64,000 nucleotides of DNA from Collinsella aerofaciens (lineage in GTDB: Bacteria > Actinomycetota > Coriobacteriia > Coriobacteriales > Coriobacteriaceae), in NCBI RefSeq assembly GCF_018785265.1, contig NZ_WQPK01000023.1, forward strand, positions 1 through 64,000, given 5' to 3'. Below, piece by piece: positions 7,452 to 16,495 of the stretch. How positions within the stretch are numbered: the first letter of the stretch is position 1; every line of letters begins with the position of its first letter. The notes under the pieces were generated by a model. The model was not told where the DNA came from, did not search any database, and saw nothing but the letters and a program-made list of their open reading frames with translations. The translations under genes were made by a program, and so were the position numbers.

Positions 7452-8786
7452 TTAGTCCTCCATGCCGAGGTCGATCGTGGTGCCCTCGAAGATCTTGTTG
7501 ACGGTGCGGACGGCGCACATCTTGCCACACATGGTGCAAGTGCCCTCGGTGGCGGCGGGGGACTCCTCGTAGCGCTTCTTGCCCGTAACCGGGTCGAGCG
7601 CGCACTTCCACATGGCGTCCCAGTCGAGCTTGCGGCGTGCCTGGCCCATCTTGTCGTCCATGTCGCGGGCGTGGGGCACCTTTTTGGCGATGTCGGCGGC
7701 GTGTGCGGCAATCTTGGTGGCCATGAGGCCGTCGAGCACGTCCTGGGCGTTGGGCAGGCACAAGTGCTCGGCCGGCGTCACGTAGCACAGGAAGTCGGCG
7801 CCGGAGCTGGCGGAGATAGCGCCGCCGATGGCAGCGGTGATGTGGTCGTAGCCCACGCCGATATCGGTCACCAGCGGCCCGAGCACATAGAACGGGGCGT
7901 TGTGGCACAGGCGCTTCTGCAGTTTCATGTTGGCGGCGATCTCGTCGAGCGCCATGTGGCCCGGACCCTCGACCATAACCTGGACGCCGGCGGCCCATGC
8001 GCGCTTGCACAGCTTGCCCAGCTCGATCATCTCGGCGGTCTCGGTGGCGTCGTTGGAGTCGTAGAGGCAGCCCGGGCGACAGGAGTCGCCGAGCGAAATC
8101 GTCACGTCGTACTCGTGGCAGATTTCGAGCAGCTCGTCGTAGAACTCATAGAACGGGTTCTCGTTACCGGTGACCTCCATCCAGCCAAACAGCAGCGAGC
8201 CGCCGCGGCTCACGATGTTCATGAGGCGGCCGGTCTCCTTAAAGGTCTTTGTGACCGACTTGTTGATGCCGCAGTGGATGGTCATAAAGTCCACGCCGTC
8301 CTCGGCGTGCGCGCGCACGACCTCGAACAGGTCGTCCTTGGTAAGCTTGACCAGCGGCTTTTCCATGTAGCCGATGGCGTCGTACATGGGGACGGTACCT
8401 ACCATGAGCGGCGTCTCGTCGATGAGCTGCTGGCGGAACTGGCGCGTCTTGCCCGAGTTGGAGAGGTCCATGATGGCGTCGGCGCCAAAGTCCTCGGCGA
8501 TCTTGACCTTCTTCCATTCCTCGGCGGCATCGGCCTTGTCGCCCGAGATGCCCAAGTTCACGTTGACCTTGGTGGACAGGCCCTCACCGACGCCAAAGGC
8601 GCGCATGCCTTTTTTGATATGCACGATGTTGGCAGGAATGGCGATGCGGCCGTCGGCCACGCGCTCGCGGATGTACTCGGGGTCGCGATGCTCGCGCTCG
8701 GCGACCTCCTTCATCTGCGGTGTGATCTGCCCGGCGCGGGCGAAGTCGATTTGCGTGACGAGCTTGGGCTCGGTCTGTGTGCTCAT
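7452..8786 (-). CDS. thiC: Phosphomethylpyrimidine synthase ThiC
   Basis: A 444-residue radical-SAM enzyme that converts aminoimidazole ribotide to HMP-P, the pyrimidine half of thiamine. The core carries conserved ThiC blocks such as FMTIHCGINK, SRGGSLLFGWM, GDSCRPGC and VEGPGHMALDEI. The C-terminal iron-sulfur motif reads CTMCGKMC, spaced CX2CX3C as in clostridial-type ThiC rather than the CX2CX4C of enterobacteria. The start at 8786 (MSTQTEPK) has GGGAG six to ten bases upstream; an ATG at 8810 lies inside the riboswitch and is unlikely. Expression is controlled by the TPP riboswitch directly upstream. Confidence 0.96.
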   Translation of the reverse strand: MSTQTEPKLVTQIDFARAGQITPQMKEVAEREHRDPEYIRERVADGRIAIPANIVHIKKGMRAFGVGEGLSTKVNVNLGISGDKADAAEEWKKVKIAEDFGADAIMDLSNSGKTRQFRQQLIDETPLMVGTVPMYDAIGYMEKPLVKLTKDDLFEVVRAHAEDGVDFMTIHCGINKSVTKTFKETGRLMNIVSRGGSLLFGWMEVTGNENPFYEFYDELLEICHEYDVTISLGDSCRPGCLYDSNDATETAEMIELGKLCKRAWAAGVQVMVEGPGHMALDEIAANMKLQKRLCHNAPFYVLGPLVTDIGVGYDHITAAIGGAISASSGADFLCYVTPAEHLCLPNAQDVLDGLMATKIAAHAADIAKKVPHARDMDDKMGQARRKLDWDAMWKCALDPVTGKKRYEESPAATEGTCTMCGKMCAVRTVNKIFEGTTIDLGMED

Positions 8787-8790
8787 TGGC

Positions 8791-8885
8791 ACGGCTCCCT
8801 TCGTTGGCATTACCCATATCAGGTTTGCGGGTCAGGGCGGGCGCGCCCAATCTCAGCCTGCCGTCTTGTCCTGCAAGCCCCCCGT
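8791..8885 (-). promoter_or_regulatory. TPP (THI-box) riboswitch
   Basis: On the minus strand the conserved elements appear in order: GGGG, CTGAGA, ACCTGATATGGGTAATGCCA and CGAAGGGA. The closing P1 stem is ACGG (8882-8885) with CCGT (8791-8794). The thiC Shine-Dalgarno (AAGGGAG) is part of the 3' conserved strand, which points to control of translation initiation by thiamine pyrophosphate. Confidence 0.95.
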
Positions 8886-8901
8886 TTATGTAATGGGCTC
8901 A

Positions 8902-8907
8902 AGTATA
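8902..8907 (-). promoter_or_regulatory. thiC promoter -10 element
   Basis: The minus strand reads TATACT 17 bases before the riboswitch. No clear -35 hexamer was found. Confidence 0.5.
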
Positions 8908-8957
8908 GCTCGAATGGGTACGATTGGCCTAACGAGCGTGCCTGTGAGGAGGCGAAC

Positions 8958-9479
8958 ATGGAAGACAAGCATCTATATCGAGAGACGCAATGGGATGTAT
9001 CGGCCGAGGAAAGCCGTGCGCACCATGGCCTTGTCGCGATCGGTTTTGCGGTGCTTGCCGTGCTGGTGATTGCCTTTTGTATCTGGACGTTTGGTGGTCG
9101 CGGCGGCGCTGCATGGGAGTTCGAGGCTGATGATAGCCTACCGATTATGACGGTGAGGAGTACTGGCGGTAATGCCAATACGCTCGCCGTTCCGGGCGAT
9201 TATTGGTACCCGTGCGATGAGTTTGTGCAGTTGCAGCTGAGTGGTGGGTCTATTCCTGGTGAGGAAATCGAACGCGTGACGTATGATGCGACGTTCAAAA
9301 CGTTGACGGTGAAGCTCAAAGATCAAGGGGATGTGCCCACGACGATGGATATCGCGCTGACGGAATGGCGCCTGGAGCCCCCGTCGGGTGTTGCGGTGTC
9401 CGAGGTCGAGCACGTCAAGATTGTCTATCAGGACGGTTCGACAAACGGGATTGCAAAGGCCGACGGTCTAGCAGAATAG
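8958..9479 (+). CDS. Hypothetical single-pass membrane protein
   Basis: A 173-residue protein not assigned to a family. Residues 1-24 are charged, 25-46 form one hydrophobic helix (GLVAIGFAVLAVLVIAFCIW), and the remaining 125 residues are polar and beta-rich, so an extracytoplasmic domain is likely. The ATG has GAGGAGG five to six bases upstream. The same reading frame stays open for over 1.5 kb upstream across the antisense strand of thiC, but that extension has no coding character. The gene is divergent from thiC. A palindromic repeat follows its stop codon. No function is proposed. Confidence 0.75.
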   Translation: MEDKHLYRETQWDVSAEESRAHHGLVAIGFAVLAVLVIAFCIWTFGGRGGAAWEFEADDSLPIMTVRSTGGNANTLAVPGDYWYPCDEFVQLQLSGGSIPGEEIERVTYDATFKTLTVKLKDQGDVPTTMDIALTEWRLEPPSGVAVSEVEHVKIVYQDGSTNGIAKADGLAE

Positions 9480-9506
9480 GTGTCGAGCCTAGCAGCCAAT
9501 TCATAA

Positions 9507-9573
9507 AAGTTGCGGTGGAATAGTTCCTGATTGTGCGAAAAAGGCTCAAATAGGAATTATTCCACCGCAAGTT
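9507..9573. repeat. Dispersed palindromic repeat, copy 1
   Basis: The conserved ends AAGTTGCGGTGGAATA and TATTCCACCGCAAGTT enclose a 22-bp stem with two imperfect pairs. It lies between the 3' ends of two convergent genes. Other copies are at 10443, 31150, 49410 and 50723. Confidence 0.85.
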
Positions 9574-9613
9574 ATATAGAGAAGGCTGAGCGGGTCAGTG
9601 TTGGGTGCCGGCT

Positions 9614-10423
9614 CTAGAGCATCTGTTCGTTGATGAACATGAGGGTGCCTAGGTATGAGAGCTCGGGGACGTGGCGATAGCCGATGTTGAATGCGGTAAG
9701 TTCGCTTGCATCCTCGAGCTTGTTTTCTGCCATCCACCGCACCATGGAGCCGCGCGCCTTTTTGCTGGCGGTCGACCGTTGGATGGGCTTCCCGTTGCGG
9801 ATACCCTCGCCAAAGAGGCACGTGACGGCTGTGGCGTCGCCCGCGAGGTGGGGCAGAACGGCTTTGGCATACTCTACGCTGGCGAGGTTGACGATCGTGG
9901 TGTTTGAACCTGCCGGGGCGATAGCCCGCGCGAGCTTATCGCTCCAAAATGCGTAGAGGTCTCGGGTACCGTCGACGACAAGCTTCGCGCCCATCTCCAG
10001 CCGATACGGTTCGACGGCATGAAAGGGACGAACGCACCCGTAGAGGCCGGAGAGGATCCACAGATGGTCTTGCAGCCATGCGAGCTGTGCGGAATCCATC
10101 ACCTCGGGTGCCATGCTCTGGTATTGAATGCCGTGATAGGACATGACGGCAGGGGAGAGGTGACGGGCGAGTGCGGGATTGTCGAGATCGCCGCTTTTCA
10201 GGATGGGCCAGAACTCATGCAGTGTGTTGAGGCAAGGTCCCAGCAGTTTGTCACTCACGTTCCACAGCGCCTGCAGGCCGCCGCTGCCTTCATTCCGCTC
10301 GATATCTAGCAGTGCGCGGTGGAGGCGAGCCGTCTCGCGCACAAAGGGTGGGATGCCCAGGACTTCAAAAGCATCTTGGGCCGCGCGCATCTGCTTGGCG
10401 GGCGAAATGATGACCTGCAGCAT
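9614..10423 (-). CDS. yaaA: Peroxide stress protein YaaA (DUF328)
   Basis: A 269-residue protein of the YaaA/DUF328 family, which in E. coli limits free iron and DNA damage during hydrogen peroxide stress and has a DNA-binding fold. The family opening is clear as ISPAKQM at residues 6-12. Further conserved blocks are YHGIQYQSM near residue 96, LSGLYGCVRPFHAVEPYRLEM near 124-144, and INLASVEY-like VNLASVEYAKAV near 178. Length agrees with the family (about 250-260). It stands alone between two copies of the palindromic repeat. For an anaerobe this implies defence against transient oxygen exposure. Confidence 0.9.
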   Translation of the reverse strand: MLQVIISPAKQMRAAQDAFEVLGIPPFVRETARLHRALLDIERNEGSGGLQALWNVSDKLLGPCLNTLHEFWPILKSGDLDNPALARHLSPAVMSYHGIQYQSMAPEVMDSAQLAWLQDHLWILSGLYGCVRPFHAVEPYRLEMGAKLVVDGTRDLYAFWSDKLARAIAPAGSNTTIVNLASVEYAKAVLPHLAGDATAVTCLFGEGIRNGKPIQRSTASKKARGSMVRWMAENKLEDASELTAFNIGYRHVPELSYLGTLMFINEQML

Positions 10424-10442
10424 GGACTCTCCTCTGCCAAAA

Positions 10443-10510
10443 AAGTTGCGGTGGAATACGGTCTGTTTTGGCCGTTTATGGGCCAGTTTAGTCCGTATTT
10501 CACCGCAACT
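10443..10510. repeat. Dispersed palindromic repeat, copy 2
   Basis: Arms 10444-10461 and 10493-10510 pair over 18 bp with one G-U. An inner TGGCC/GGCCA stem lies in the centre. It sits between the start of yaaA and the stop of the M18 aminopeptidase, both on the minus strand. Confidence 0.85.
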
Positions 10511-10523
10511 GATGAAGGACTAG

Positions 10524-11921
10524 TTAGGCGCGCTCGAGGAAGGCCTTGTAGCCGCGGTAGGCCTCGTAGATGTCGGCCTTGTTGGCGACCTCCCACAGGG
10601 CGTGCATCGACAGGACGGCAACGCCGGAGTCGATGACGTTCATGCCGTACTTGGCCATGATGTAGGCGATGGTGCCGCCGCCGCCCGCATTGACGCGGCC
10701 GAGCTCACAGGTCTGGAAGTCCACGCCAGCCTCGTCCATGATGTCGCGGACGAGGGCCACGTACTCGGCATCGGCGTCGTTGGAGCCACCCTTGCCGCGG
10801 CTGCCCGTGTACTTGTTAAAGCACAGGCCGCGACCCATAAAGGCGGCGTTTTTGGTCTCGAACTTGCCAGCGTAGCCCGGGTCGAAGCCGGCGGACACGT
10901 CGGAGGAGAGCATGCGGCTGCGGGCGAGTGCGCGGCGCAGGGCCAGCGGGCTATCCTCGCCGGCGAGCGTCATGATCTCGGCGACGGTGTTCTCGAAGAA
11001 GCGGCTCGTCATACCGGTGGCACCCACAGAGCCGATCTCCTCCTTGTCGACGATGAGCGTGATGCTCGTGCGCTCCACGTTGGCGACGTCGATTTGGGCA
11101 AGCATGGAGGGGTAAGCGCAGACGCGGTCGTCGTGGCCATAGCCCAAAATCATGGAGCGGTCGAGGCCCATGTCGCGGGCGGGACCGGCGGGCACGACCT
11201 CGATCTCGGCGGAGAGGAAGTCCTCCTCCTCGACGTCATACTGCTCCTTGAGGATGTCCAGGAACATCTGCTTGACGGGCTCCTTGGGGGCGTCCTTGTC
11301 GTCCTCATCGAACTTGACGGGGCGACCACCCACGATCACGTCGAGGATCTCGGCGTCGACGGCATCTTTGGCGGGCTTGGACATCTGCTCGCTCGAGAGG
11401 TGGATCAGCAGGTCGGAGATGGTAAAGACCGGGTCGTCGGCCTTGTCACCGATGTTGATGTCGACGGTGGTGCCGTCCTTTTTGCAGATGACGCCCACGA
11501 GTGCAAGCGGGGAGGCCACCCAGTGGTAGCTCTTGACGCCGCCGTAGTAGTGCGTGTCGAGGTAGGCCATGTCGCCGGCCTCGAAGGCGGGATTCTGCTT
11601 GAGGTCCAGGCGCGGCGAGTCCACGTGGGCGCCCAGGATGTTAAAGCCCTGCTCGAGCGGGGCGGTGCCCAGGTTGACGAGCATAAGGTCTTTGCCGTGG
11701 TTGGCGGCGTATACCTTGTCGCCGACCTTGAGCACGCGGCCCTCGGCAATCACGGTCTCCAGATTGACGTAGCCCGCCTCCTCGGCCATCTTGATGCCGG
11801 TCTTGACGCACAGGCGCTCGGTCTTGTTCTCGCTCAAAAACTGCTTATAGCCGCGGCAAAGCTCCTCGAGCTCCTCGACTTGCTGTGGCGTGTACTTTTT
11901 CCATGCGCAGGGACGCTCCAT
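10524..11921 (-). CDS. M18 family aminopeptidase
   Basis: A 465-residue dinuclear zinc aminopeptidase of family M18 that removes N-terminal (often acidic) residues from peptides in the cytoplasm. The metal ligand blocks are visible: GAHVDSPRLDL (His and Asp context), VDKEEIGSVG (the Glu-Glu pair), the DVSAGFDP region and SMHALWEVA with the last His. Length is close to the usual 430-470. The start at 11921 has AAAGGAG eight bases upstream; the frame stays open further upstream but that part runs antisense to polA. The gene is divergent from polA, and copy 2 of the palindrome follows its stop. Confidence 0.93.
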   Translation of the reverse strand: MERPCAWKKYTPQQVEELEELCRGYKQFLSENKTERLCVKTGIKMAEEAGYVNLETVIAEGRVLKVGDKVYAANHGKDLMLVNLGTAPLEQGFNILGAHVDSPRLDLKQNPAFEAGDMAYLDTHYYGGVKSYHWVASPLALVGVICKKDGTTVDINIGDKADDPVFTISDLLIHLSSEQMSKPAKDAVDAEILDVIVGGRPVKFDEDDKDAPKEPVKQMFLDILKEQYDVEEEDFLSAEIEVVPAGPARDMGLDRSMILGYGHDDRVCAYPSMLAQIDVANVERTSITLIVDKEEIGSVGATGMTSRFFENTVAEIMTLAGEDSPLALRRALARSRMLSSDVSAGFDPGYAGKFETKNAAFMGRGLCFNKYTGSRGKGGSNDADAEYVALVRDIMDEAGVDFQTCELGRVNAGGGGTIAYIMAKYGMNVIDSGVAVLSMHALWEVANKADIYEAYRGYKAFLERA

Positions 11922-12087
11922 GACGCAGGCTCCTTTCGGATCGATCGTGCTGGTTGATGTACCGTGAGCCATCGTATCACGCGCGGGCTCACGTTGGCGG
12001 GGGAGCTTGATGTGCGGTGGCCGCGGGGCGGGGAGCGTGTAAACTGGTGTGAGCAAACCGTGCCCAGCCCAAAGCGAGGTATTCAAT

Positions 12088-14838
12088 ATGTCTGACAAGC
12101 GCCGCACCTTTGCCGTCATCGACGGCAACTCGCTCATGCACCGCGCCTTCCACGCCGTGCCGCCCACCATGAACGCGTCGGACGGTCGTCCCACCAACGC
12201 GATTTTTGGCTTTTTGAATATGTTCCTCAAGATGATTGACGCCTTTAATCCCGACGGTGTGGTCGTGGCGTTTGATAAGGGCAAGCCGCGCGTGCGCATG
12301 GAGATGCTGCCGCAGTATAAGGCGCAGCGCCCGCCCATGGACCCCGACCTGCACGCGCAGTTCCCTATGATCAAGGAGCTGCTCACCGCGCTCAACGTGC
12401 CGATTCTGCAGTCTGAGGGCTGGGAAGGCGACGATATCCTGGGAACCATGGCGCGCCTGGGTGAGGAGGCCGGCTGCGACATGCTACTGGTGACCGGCGA
12501 CCGCGACATGTATCAACTCGTGACCGAGCACGTCAACGTGGTCTCGACCCGCAAGGGCCTGTCCGACGTGGCGATTATGACGCCCGAGAGCGTGGACGAC
12601 CTGTATCACGGCATTACGCCGGCGCTCGTGCCCGATTTTTACGGTCTGAAGGGCGATACGTCGGACAACATACCCGGCGTACCGGGCATCGGCCCCAAAA
12701 AGGCGAGCGCGCTCATTGCACAGTACGGCAGCTTGGACGAGGTCATCGCGCATGCCGACGAGGTCAAGGGCAAGATGGGCGAGAACCTGCGTGCACACAT
12801 CGACGACGCGCTGCTGAGTCGCAAGGTGGCGACCATCCGCACCGATGCACCCGTTGAGCTCGATTTTGAGGCGACGTCCTTCCCGGCGTTTTCTGCCGAT
12901 GAGGTTTCCGCGGCGCTGGGTACGCTTGGTATCACCGCCATGCAGAACCGTTTCTTGGCGCTGATCGGCGGCGAGGGCGGGGCTGCTGCTGCCTCCAGTG
13001 TGTTTGAGATACCTGCGATGGTTCGCGCAGCCGCCGGCGATGCTGACGCGCTTGGTGCCGTTGCGGCTGAGGTCTCCCGCGCGATTGATGCCGGCGAGTG
13101 GGTCGCCGCCGTGGTGGACGACGACAAGGAAGAGGGCGCGCTCTTTGGACTGACGCGCACGCTGTGGTTGGCGACGTCCAAGGGCCTGTTCGCGCTCGAG
13201 GAGGGCGACGGCGGTACCACTGCCGTAGTCGATGGCTTCAACTTCGCCCACGGCGTGATTGCCGGCGTGCTTGCGCGTCTGTTTATGGAGGGTCGCGTGG
13301 CGAGCCCGGATATGAAGGCGTTGTTGCACGAGCTTTCGCCTATCGATTCCTCTGAGCCCGAGCTCATGGATCCGCTCGCTGCCGATTCCACCCGTATCTT
13401 CGATACCGTGGTGGCGGCCTACTTGCTGGATTCCGACCGCTCCGAGTTTGACGAGGCGTATCTTGCCGATACCTATCTGCAGATGTCGCTGCCTGCTGCC
13501 CGCGGCGCGGAAGGCGCCGGCGAGGACGCGCCTGTACCCGCTGCTCGCACGGCGGCCCTGACGCTGGCGCTCGTGGCCCCGCTGCGCGACCGCATGGCGC
13601 GTGAGAATGCCGCTAACGTGTTCGATGGCATTGAGATGCCGCTCGTGCCGGTGCTTGCCAAGATGGAGCGCGCGGGCATGCTCGTGGACCCCGACCGTCT
13701 GCACAGTCTGTCCGAGGGTCTGGCGACCCAGATCACCGAGGTCGAGCGCAGCATTCGCGACCTGGCGGGTGACGAGACCTTTAATATTGGTAGTCCCATG
13801 CAGCTGTCGCATGTGCTCTTTGATGTGATGGGGCTTCCGACCAAGGGTCTCAAGAAGACTAAGCGCGGCTACTATTCGACCAACGCCAAGGTGTTGAGCG
13901 ACCTTGCGCGTGACCACGAAATCGTGCGTCTGATCTTGGACTGGCGTGAGAAGTCTAAGATCAAGTCCACCTATCTGGATACGCTGGGCCCGCTACGCCG
14001 TGGTGACGGCCGTGTGCACACCACGTACAACCAGACCATCACCGCGACGGGGCGTCTGTCTTCGAGCGACCCGAACCTGCAGAACATCCCGACGCGCTCG
14101 GAGCTGGGGCGTACCGTCAAGACGGCGTTTTCGGCAGGCGAGGGCAGCGTCTTTTTGGCGGTGGACTACTCGCAGATCGAGTTGCGTCTGCTGGCGCATC
14201 TCTCGGGTGACGAGCACTTGGTGCGCGCCTTTAACGAGGGCGAGGACTTCCATGCCGAGACGGCGGCGCGCGTGTTTGGAGTGCCGGTGTCCGAGGTGAC
14301 ACCCGACCTGCGCAGCCGCGCCAAGGCCGTGAACTTTGGCATCGTGTATGGTCAGCAGGCCTACGGCCTGTCGCAGTCGCTGCATATCTCGATGGCCGAG
14401 GCGCGCGACATGATCGACCGCTACTACGAGGCCTACCCGGGCGTGCGTACGTTCCTCGACAACGTGGTGGCGCGCGCCAAGCAGACGGGCTACGCCGAGA
14501 CCATGTACGGCCGCCGTCGTCATATTCCGGAGCTCAAGGCCAAAAATCCGCAACTCCGCGGTTTTGGCGAGCGCACGGCCATGAACCACCCCATGCAGGG
14601 CACCGCCGCCGACATCATCAAGATCGCGATGGCCCGCGTAAGCTGCCGTCTGGAAGAGGAGGGCTTTGCCGCTCACATGATCCTGCAGGTACACGACGAA
14701 CTGGACTTTGAGTGCCCCATCGACGAAGTCGAGCGCCTAACCACCATGGTTCGCGACGTCATGGAGCACGTAGTAGACCTCCGCGTACCGTTGATCGCCG
14801 AAGCCAGCACCGGCATAACCTGGGCCGACGCCAAATAA
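12088..14838 (+). CDS. polA: DNA polymerase I
   Basis: A 916-residue repair and Okazaki-fragment polymerase. Residues 1-290 form the 5' nuclease (IDGNSLMHRAFHA, GDRDMYQLV, GVPGIGPKKA). Residues about 310-530 correspond to the 3'-5' exonuclease-like domain, but the expected first motif with D-x-E is absent, so proofreading is probably lost, as in many Gram-positive enzymes. The polymerase domain (about 540-916) carries motif A DYSQIELRLLAHLSGD, the O-helix RSRAKAVNFGIVYGQQAYG and motif C QVHDELDFE. The ATG at 12088 has GAGGT eight bases upstream. It is divergent from the aminopeptidase gene; the spacer 11922-12087 holds both promoters but no clear hexamers. Confidence 0.97.
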   Translation: MSDKRRTFAVIDGNSLMHRAFHAVPPTMNASDGRPTNAIFGFLNMFLKMIDAFNPDGVVVAFDKGKPRVRMEMLPQYKAQRPPMDPDLHAQFPMIKELLTALNVPILQSEGWEGDDILGTMARLGEEAGCDMLLVTGDRDMYQLVTEHVNVVSTRKGLSDVAIMTPESVDDLYHGITPALVPDFYGLKGDTSDNIPGVPGIGPKKASALIAQYGSLDEVIAHADEVKGKMGENLRAHIDDALLSRKVATIRTDAPVELDFEATSFPAFSADEVSAALGTLGITAMQNRFLALIGGEGGAAAASSVFEIPAMVRAAAGDADALGAVAAEVSRAIDAGEWVAAVVDDDKEEGALFGLTRTLWLATSKGLFALEEGDGGTTAVVDGFNFAHGVIAGVLARLFMEGRVASPDMKALLHELSPIDSSEPELMDPLAADSTRIFDTVVAAYLLDSDRSEFDEAYLADTYLQMSLPAARGAEGAGEDAPVPAARTAALTLALVAPLRDRMARENAANVFDGIEMPLVPVLAKMERAGMLVDPDRLHSLSEGLATQITEVERSIRDLAGDETFNIGSPMQLSHVLFDVMGLPTKGLKKTKRGYYSTNAKVLSDLARDHEIVRLILDWREKSKIKSTYLDTLGPLRRGDGRVHTTYNQTITATGRLSSSDPNLQNIPTRSELGRTVKTAFSAGEGSVFLAVDYSQIELRLLAHLSGDEHLVRAFNEGEDFHAETAARVFGVPVSEVTPDLRSRAKAVNFGIVYGQQAYGLSQSLHISMAEARDMIDRYYEAYPGVRTFLDNVVARAKQTGYAETMYGRRRHIPELKAKNPQLRGFGERTAMNHPMQGTAADIIKIAMARVSCRLEEEGFAAHMILQVHDELDFECPIDEVERLTTMVRDVMEHVVDLRVPLIAEASTGITWADAK

Positions 14839-14872
14839 AGACGTATCGACAACTCCAAAGTAACCAAAACCA

Positions 14873-14906
14873 GAAGGGGGCTCCTTACCAACAAGGAGCC
14901 CCCTTC
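14873..14906. terminator. Perfect 14-bp hairpin between polA and the Cof-type gene
   Basis: Arms 14873-14886 and 14893-14906 pair perfectly around a 6-nt loop. T residues follow better on the minus strand (CTGGTTTTGG), so it may serve both convergent genes. Confidence 0.75.
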
Positions 14907-15022
14907 ATCCAAATATATTCAGCTAAGTATCTAGACACTCAAGACGCCATCTAGGCGACATGAACGAATATGTAGCCATGCCCGGCGCCGGCCGTTTGAT
15001 TTTTGTAGATTCCGCACGAGCC

Positions 15023-15101
15023 GAAGAGCACTAAATGTGCTCTTCGAGCGAGCCCAGGACCTGACCGAGCGAAAAGTTAACCCATGCCACCCGGCCAGGT
15101 C
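15023..15101. other. Two additional hairpins in the polA 3' gap
   Basis: GAAGAGCAC and GTGCTCTTC (15023-15045) form a perfect 9-bp stem with a 5-nt loop. GGACCTG (15058-15064) can pair with CAGGTCC (15095-15101). Together with the terminator at 14873 they fill the 275-base gap 14839-15113, where no gene is seen. They may be remnants of a small RNA or extra terminators. Confidence 0.4.
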
Positions 15102-15113
15102 CGACGAGCCACG

Positions 15114-15941
15114 TTAACGAGCCGCCAAGATGGCGTCGATGAGCGTCAGTACGCCCCCGTCGTTGTTGCTCGGAATACGCCACTTGGCATGCGCGTTCAT
15201 GTGCTCCTCGGCATTGTCCACGATAAAGCTATGCCCGACGCGCTCCAGCATGGGGATGTCGTTGTACGTATCGCCCACGGCAGCGGCGTCGGCGATATCG
15301 ATGTCCAGGCGCTCGCAGAGATGAGCCACGCCCGACCCCTTGTCGACGCCCAGATTCATAAAGTCGATCCACTCGCGGCCCGCATTGGTGACGTAGAGTC
15401 GGTCCGAGAATGCCGGGTTGTAGTCCTCGCGAAACGCCGGCTCGGCATCGTAGGCGGGGAAAAAGATTGAGATCTTATTGGACTCGATATCAAGGCCCTC
15501 AAAGCTGTCGACGTAGTTGATTGTGTTGTAGTACACGCTGATCTCGTCGTGGTACTGATGGTCGCGGGCGAGCACATAGAACTCGTCGTAGCAGCACAGG
15601 ACGGGAACGGCGCGCGGGTCCTCCGAGGCACGAACGAGCACCTGCTGATACAGCGCCACATCGATGTTGCTCTTATAGATATAACTGCCGCGATAGATGA
15701 CGCAGGCTCCGTTGTCGGGACAAAAAGCAAGGCGGTTCTTAATGCTCTCGAACATTTCCTCGAGTTTGGGGGCAGGGCGTCCGCTGGCGGGGCAGAATAC
15801 AATGCCTGCGTCGGCGAGCTTGTCCAGGCGCTCATCAAGACCCTGCGGCAACACGCGCTCGTCGGTGAGTAGCGTCTTGTCCATGTCGACGGCGAGAATC
15901 TTAATGTTTCCGATATTGGTGTCCGATTCGTAAGTTTGCAT
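15114..15941 (-). CDS. Cof-type HAD-IIB family phosphatase
   Basis: A 275-residue haloacid-dehalogenase phosphatase of the Cof/IIB type, which usually dephosphorylates sugar phosphates or cofactors such as pyridoxal phosphate or FMN. Motif I is DMDKTLL near residue 19, motif II lies in PASGR, the lysine of motif III is in LGVDKGSGV, and motif IV is VGDTYNDIPML. The inserted cap (about residues 85-190) is the alpha/beta IIB type. GAAAGG precedes the ATG by nine bases. The gene is convergent with polA. The substrate cannot be predicted. Confidence 0.88.
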   Translation of the reverse strand: MQTYESDTNIGNIKILAVDMDKTLLTDERVLPQGLDERLDKLADAGIVFCPASGRPAPKLEEMFESIKNRLAFCPDNGACVIYRGSYIYKSNIDVALYQQVLVRASEDPRAVPVLCCYDEFYVLARDHQYHDEISVYYNTINYVDSFEGLDIESNKISIFFPAYDAEPAFREDYNPAFSDRLYVTNAGREWIDFMNLGVDKGSGVAHLCERLDIDIADAAAVGDTYNDIPMLERVGHSFIVDNAEEHMNAHAKWRIPSNNDGGVLTLIDAILAAR

Positions 15942-16215
15942 AAAAGCGCGCCTTTCGTTTCGAAATTGTTTCAGACGTTATAACCATCAACCAGTAACCG
16001 AGCGTATTGTCGCAGGAACGGAGCGTATTTGCACTGCAATTCACAAAGTAATGAAAAAACTTTTCAGAAATTTGAATTTGTCGCTTGTGCTGCTGGCACT
16101 TTAGCGTAATATAGCGAATATCGAAAACGGAGACGGAAAAACAACCGCTTACCGAGGAAAAGGTACCGTTTACGATATATGAATTGCGCCCGGCGATAGG
16201 TGAAAGGAGAGGCAG

Positions 16216-16290
16216 ATGCAGTTCGTAAAGATCATCACCACTGCAGACAATGCCATCCGACGCCAGCGCGCAATTTCCCGACGACGATAA
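16216..16290 (+). CDS. Arginine leader peptide (24 aa) upstream of argG
   Basis: A short frame with a good AAAGGAGAGG ribosome binding site encodes 24 residues ending in IRRQRAISRRR and TAA. Six of the last eleven residues are arginine; four of the six codons are CGA, which is hardly used in argG just downstream, where CGT and CGC dominate. Clustered codons for the pathway product just before mutually exclusive hairpins are the hallmark of ribosome-mediated attenuation. The peptide itself is not expected to have a function. Confidence 0.7.
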   Translation: MQFVKIITTADNAIRRQRAISRRR

Positions 16291-16354
16291 CAATCGTCTC
16301 TGTCCCCATGGGGCGAATTGCCTCAACAGAGTCATTTTGAGGTCGTTGGGTTTT
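16283..16354 (+). promoter_or_regulatory. Putative arginine attenuator (competing hairpins)
   Basis: Hairpin 1:2 is GACGAT with ATCGTC (16283-16298) and overlaps the last Arg codons. The antiterminator 2:3 is CTCTGT (16298-16303) with ACAGAG (16326-16331). The terminator 3:4 is CTCAAC (16322-16327) with GTTGGG (16345-16350) followed by TTTT. A ribosome stalled on Arg codons would block 1:2 and favour 2:3, permitting argG transcription. The stems are short (6 bp), and no energy calculation was made. Confidence 0.6.
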
Positions 16355-16495
16355 AGCACGATATTGCTGCATGTTTCTAGGGCATGTATGTGCTGATTTT
16401 TGCTATTTAACCTGATATTGCACGGTATTCGACCTTGAAATGACTTGCAACTGACCGATGTTCTAACTAGCTACCAAGGGCGAAAGGAAACAGCC

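Noticed and set aside
7389..8957. A 523-codon in-frame extension of the membrane protein at 8958
   Set aside because: It runs antisense to thiC and through the riboswitch; GAGGAGG before 8958 marks the real start.
15901..16359. A 152-codon minus-strand frame over the argG leader
   Set aside because: It overlaps the start of the Cof-type gene, has no ribosome binding site and composition unlike real proteins; the leader peptide and attenuator explain the region better.
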